Assembly: GCA_038212325.1 (NCBI GenBank)
Contig: JBBQUQ010000080.1
Span: forward strand, 1-15,550
Length of the DNA stretch: 15,550 bases
Source of the DNA: CAIVAT01 sp038212325
GTDB lineage: Bacteria > Bacteroidota > Bacteroidia > Bacteroidales > FEN-979
Direction of reading: 5' to 3'
Shown one piece after another: positions 12,675 to 15,550 of the stretch; the stretch's first letter is position 1; every line of letters begins with the position of its first letter. A model generated the notes under the pieces. That model had not been told where the DNA came from and searched no databases. It was given only the letters and a program-made list of their open reading frames with translations. The position numbers and the translations under genes are program-made.

Positions 12675-15550
12675 TTACTGCTTGATGATCTTCCTTGTTC
12701 CCGAACCCTCGGCATTGACGACCCTGATAAAATAAATCCCTGACGGCTTGCCGGACAAAGAAAATTCATGTCTTTTCACTCCTGCATATTCGTCGTACAC
12801 CAATCGCTCGCCATGCATCCCGAAAATCTCAACCTTCACCATGGATGAACCCGAAACATCACCGGTTAATTCAACCGTGAAGTTTCCCATGGTCGGATTC
12901 GGGTAAATCCTGAAGAATTTTGCGTCATTGGGAAGTGGGGAATCATCCCCGATCAGTTCATTTCCGGTAACAACCTCCTTCATCGCAGGTGCCTGCGGAC
13001 CGCAATAACTGCCCTTGGAAATTGAGCCATTCATATAGCCCCCGCTTTGCACGGTTGTTCCGGGCATATAGAGAATATTCACCCCGGCTATCATGGTCGC
13101 GCTGCCCCCGCCTGCAACAGTAAACAGGTTGCCTCCTCCCGCTACCGTGATCGTTTGGGTTGCATTGAAACATTTTGTGCCGGTCACTGTTTCCGTGCCT
13201 AAGGTAAGCAAAGCAGCCATATTCACCCTGACGAACAGGGCAGGTGAAACGAGTCCCGTATCGCAACCGTTTGTTCCTTCAACAGTTAAATTACCTGTAG
13301 AGGCTACATTGCCAAAACTCACCGCAATGGCATTGGTGTTGACGCCCGAGGTGATCGCCGCTCCGGCGGGCAGTACCCAGTTATAGCCGGTTGCCCCGGC
13401 AATGGCAGGCACGCTGTAGTTCACACCGGTTTGACCCTGCACAACCGTTGTGGGTCCGGTAATGGCTCCTGCCACGCCCGGCAACGTGTTTACAGTAACC
13501 GTTACCGGTGCGGAGGCGCACAACGACAGTGTATTTGAAACTGAATACACGCCTGATGTTGAAACGGTAATGCTTTGCGTTGTCGCGCCATTGCTCCACA
13601 GGTTGTTTGATGCAAACGATGAAGTAAGCACCACGCTGCCGCCTGTGCAGAAAGTTGTTGCACCACCCGGCGTGATGACAGGCAGCACAACCCCTTCGTC
13701 CGTGCTTCCGTTGCAATTGTCATCGATGCCATTGCAACGCTCGGGTGCCCCGGGATGGATGAAAGCACCAGATCCGGGTGTGTCGTTGCAATCCGTATTG
13801 TCGGCCACATAACCCAATGGTTGTGAAACGGATAAAACACTTACCAGAGGATTTCCATACGTATCGCCATCGGCATCCTGGTAAAAAGTGGATGTTGCAC
13901 CCTGGCCCAACATGTATTCCGTGTTTTGACCTGTTGCAACCAGTGTATTTGACGTGGTATTTAAAACTGCCGCTGCATCGCTCCACGGGGTGCCGGTTGT
14001 AAAGCTGTTGTCAATGCGTTTGTACAAGACAAGGCCAGGTTCATTTCCAATGGTTACATAGGGATTTCCCGTGTAATTGTAGGTTGCGGTATAAACCGGC
14101 GAGGTCAGGTTGGCATTGAACACGCCAAAGTACCTGTCGTTGGTTCCCACACCGTTGATGCCACTCACCGTGTTGGGCTGCTCGCTTACCACGTAAACAT
14201 GGGTACCTGCTTCGCCCGTATAAGTTCCTGCGGTGTAAGCAACCGCGAGGTTATCCTGCCCGTTGAAGCCCAGACTGACTGCAGGCAACCCTGTAGTGAC
14301 ATAATTGTGTGCACTTGCATTGCCGATGGCGGCACCGCTGGTAACCCGTACCGGGTTGTTGACAAAAACGCCGTTTCGGGCGTTGACCGTGCCATCAAAG
14401 GCAGTGTTGCCGTTGCTTTCATCAAAATTGTAATACGCAAAAAGGCTGTTGTAAAGCGGATCGCCGGGGGTGATTTTATGGCACATGCGGTCGCGGATCT
14501 GCGACTGGGTGAGCGCTGTGGTCCAAACCCTGGTCTCATCAATTCTCCCGTCAAGTGTCTGATCGCCGTTGGCATTTCCGAAACTTTGCCTGGGTCCTAT
14601 GAGATAATTACCGGATGTATTGTTAAAATTATCCGTGTAAGCCGTGTTGCCTGCCGCCAAACCATCGATGAAGAACTGTATCTGGGTGCCGGTGTAAACA
14701 ACAGCGACATGGTGCCACTGCAGGTCATTGATGGACTTCGTGGAAAACACGCCGTTAACCCCAACCTTGGTGAAGAACAGCAGGTTACTGTTGTCGATCC
14801 CAACACCCCAGGAATTGTTGAGGTCGCCAACAAACAGTGCTTTGCCAAAATTATTCAGGGTGGTCCCGATCACATCCCTTTTCACCCAGGTCTCATAGGT
14901 AAATGGCTGTGTTCCGAAATCAAATCCACTGCCCAGGTTGACATAGGGTGATGTGGCCAGGTTGCCGGTGCCGGTGAGCTGTATGGCGTTTCCGCTGCCG
15001 GGTTTCTGCTGCGGAGTGGCAACCACTTTTACCAATTGCACCGTTGTGGCATTTACCTGTAGCACATAACCGGGCGGCTTGTTAACGGTTGAAAAACTGC
15101 CGCTGATCGTATCTGACAGTAAATTGATAATCGTGTATGTTCCGGCTGGTACTGTACCTGTTTCTGTAACGGTTAATGTACCAGCCAAGGTAAGATTTCC
15201 GTTTCTTAATAATTGATCATGGCCTGTTCCGGGTCCGGAGCCATCAAACATTTCAATGGTTAAGGTACTGCTGGCAGAAAGTGGTTGATTGTTGTTTATT
15301 GTTAGCAAACCAGGGGATGAGCCTGGAGCTATAATTCCATCGTTGCTGAATGCACTGGAATTCATATTGTATGTTCCCAATCCTTTGATAATAGCGCCAT
15401 TGCTATTTGTAAACGAAGCAGTTTGCAGGATTGTAGTTCCCGCACTGGTTTTGTTAATAGTACCTGTGTTTACAACAGAGCCAGCAGTGTAATAGAAATA
15501 CATATCATTATTTCCACTGATAAGCCATGTTCCATTGTTGGTGATGGTTG
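12675..15550 (-). CDS. Large T9SS-secreted surface protein with LamG, MopE-like metal-binding and Ig/PKD-like modules (N-terminus beyond window)
   Basis: The frame is open through the right edge. The in-frame ATG at 15503 is internal, because codons up to 15550 continue the same style of sequence (TITNNGTWLISGN). Counting from that Met, residues 36-70 are an autotransporter-like strand repeat ending IIAPGSSPGLLTI. Residues 174-335 are a LamG/concanavalin A-like domain (TYETWVKRD, WHHVAVVYTG, FIDGLAAG, GRIDETRVW). Residues 538-603 are a MopE-like putative metal-binding motif (FYQDADGDTYGNP, DNTDCNDT, CNGIDDNCNGSTDEG). Residues 608-760 are Ig/PKD-like repeats. A GGG-rich strand stack (770-835) follows, then a T9SS type A sorting domain (862-942: FFRIYPNPTMGNFTVEL to GIYFIRVVN). 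The protein should be exported by Sec and T9SS to the cell surface; an adhesin or glycan-binding role is inferred. It converges on the outer-membrane-like gene with no gap. Confidence 0.88.
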   Translation of the reverse strand, partial: TITNNGTWLISGNNDMYFYYTAGSVVNTGTINKTSAGTTILQTASFTNSNGAIIKGLGTYNMNSSAFSNDGIIAPGSSPGLLTINNNQPLSASSTLTIEMFDGSGPGTGHDQLLRNGNLTLAGTLTVTETGTVPAGTYTIINLLSDTISGSFSTVNKPPGYVLQVNATTVQLVKVVATPQQKPGSGNAIQLTGTGNLATSPYVNLGSGFDFGTQPFTYETWVKRDVIGTTLNNFGKALFVGDLNNSWGVGIDNSNLLFFTKVGVNGVFSTKSINDLQWHHVAVVYTGTQIQFFIDGLAAGNTAYTDNFNNTSGNYLIGPRQSFGNANGDQTLDGRIDETRVWTTALTQSQIRDRMCHKITPGDPLYNSLFAYYNFDESNGNTAFDGTVNARNGVFVNNPVRVTSGAAIGNASAHNYVTTGLPAVSLGFNGQDNLAVAYTAGTYTGEAGTHVYVVSEQPNTVSGINGVGTNDRYFGVFNANLTSPVYTATYNYTGNPYVTIGNEPGLVLYKRIDNSFTTGTPWSDAAAVLNTTSNTLVATGQNTEYMLGQGATSTFYQDADGDTYGNPLVSVLSVSQPLGYVADNTDCNDTPGSGAFIHPGAPERCNGIDDNCNGSTDEGVVLPVITPGGATTFCTGGSVVLTSSFASNNLWSNGATTQSITVSTSGVYSVSNTLSLCASAPVTVTVNTLPGVAGAITGPTTVVQGQTGVNYSVPAIAGATGYNWVLPAGAAITSGVNTNAIAVSFGNVASTGNLTVEGTNGCDTGLVSPALFVRVNMAALLTLGTETVTGTKCFNATQTITVAGGGNLFTVAGGGSATMIAGVNILYMPGTTVQSGGYMNGSISKGSYCGPQAPAMKEVVTGNELIGDDSPLPNDAKFFRIYPNPTMGNFTVELTGDVSGSSMVKVEIFGMHGERLVYDEYAGVKRHEFSLSGKPSGIYFIRVVNAEGSGTRKIIKQ

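Noticed and set aside
15501..15503. ATG at 15503 as the true start of the large surface protein
   Set aside because: The frame stays open to the window edge with the same strand-type sequence, and there is no signal peptide after this Met.

Overview
The window looks like a piece of a Bacteroidota chromosome. The evidence is two C-terminal Por/type IX secretion (T9SS type A) sorting domains, several putative TAnnTTTG-type -7 boxes close to start codons, the SAxLDVxxxDKGxLIPR repeat protein at the left edge, and a MopE-like/LamG/Ig surface protein. I see no rRNA, tRNA, CRISPR array, transposase or phage gene, so the species cannot be named.

Left part (1-8423, all on the minus strand). The first 882 bases are the N-terminal part of a secreted repeat protein that runs off the window. 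A 323-bp AT-rich gene-free stretch follows, holding a perfect 15-bp inverted repeat. Then come five tightly packed minus-strand genes. In transcription order they are a B12-binding-type radical SAM protein (8423-6813), a divergent 3-hydroxyacyl-CoA dehydrogenase (6778-5816), acetate kinase (5802-4591), a secreted Ycf48-like beta-propeller with a T9SS signal (4552-3173), and a TMTC-like multispanning GT-C/TPR protein (3176-1206). Gaps are 34, 13 and 38 bp and then an ATGA overlap. Putative promoter boxes lie before the first gene and before the propeller gene, so this may be one long operon or a 3+2 arrangement.

Divergent intergenic region (8424-8563). It holds a minus-strand -7 box, five tandem copies of a GTGACAN-type heptamer, and a weaker plus-strand promoter-like sequence.

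Right part. Four plus-strand genes follow with operon-like spacing. They are a decayed retropepsin-like aspartyl protease (pseudogene, 8564-9278), a secreted CBM48/glycogen-binding-like protein without an enzyme domain (9275-10000), a trypsin-like serine protease without a signal peptide (10021-10959), and a large exported protein with a probable outer-membrane barrel that I do not recognise (10968-12674). The protease plus envelope-protein pair is the best candidate here for an undescribed system. Its plus-strand stop codon abuts the stop codon of a convergent, very large T9SS surface protein (12675 to beyond the right edge) with no base between them.
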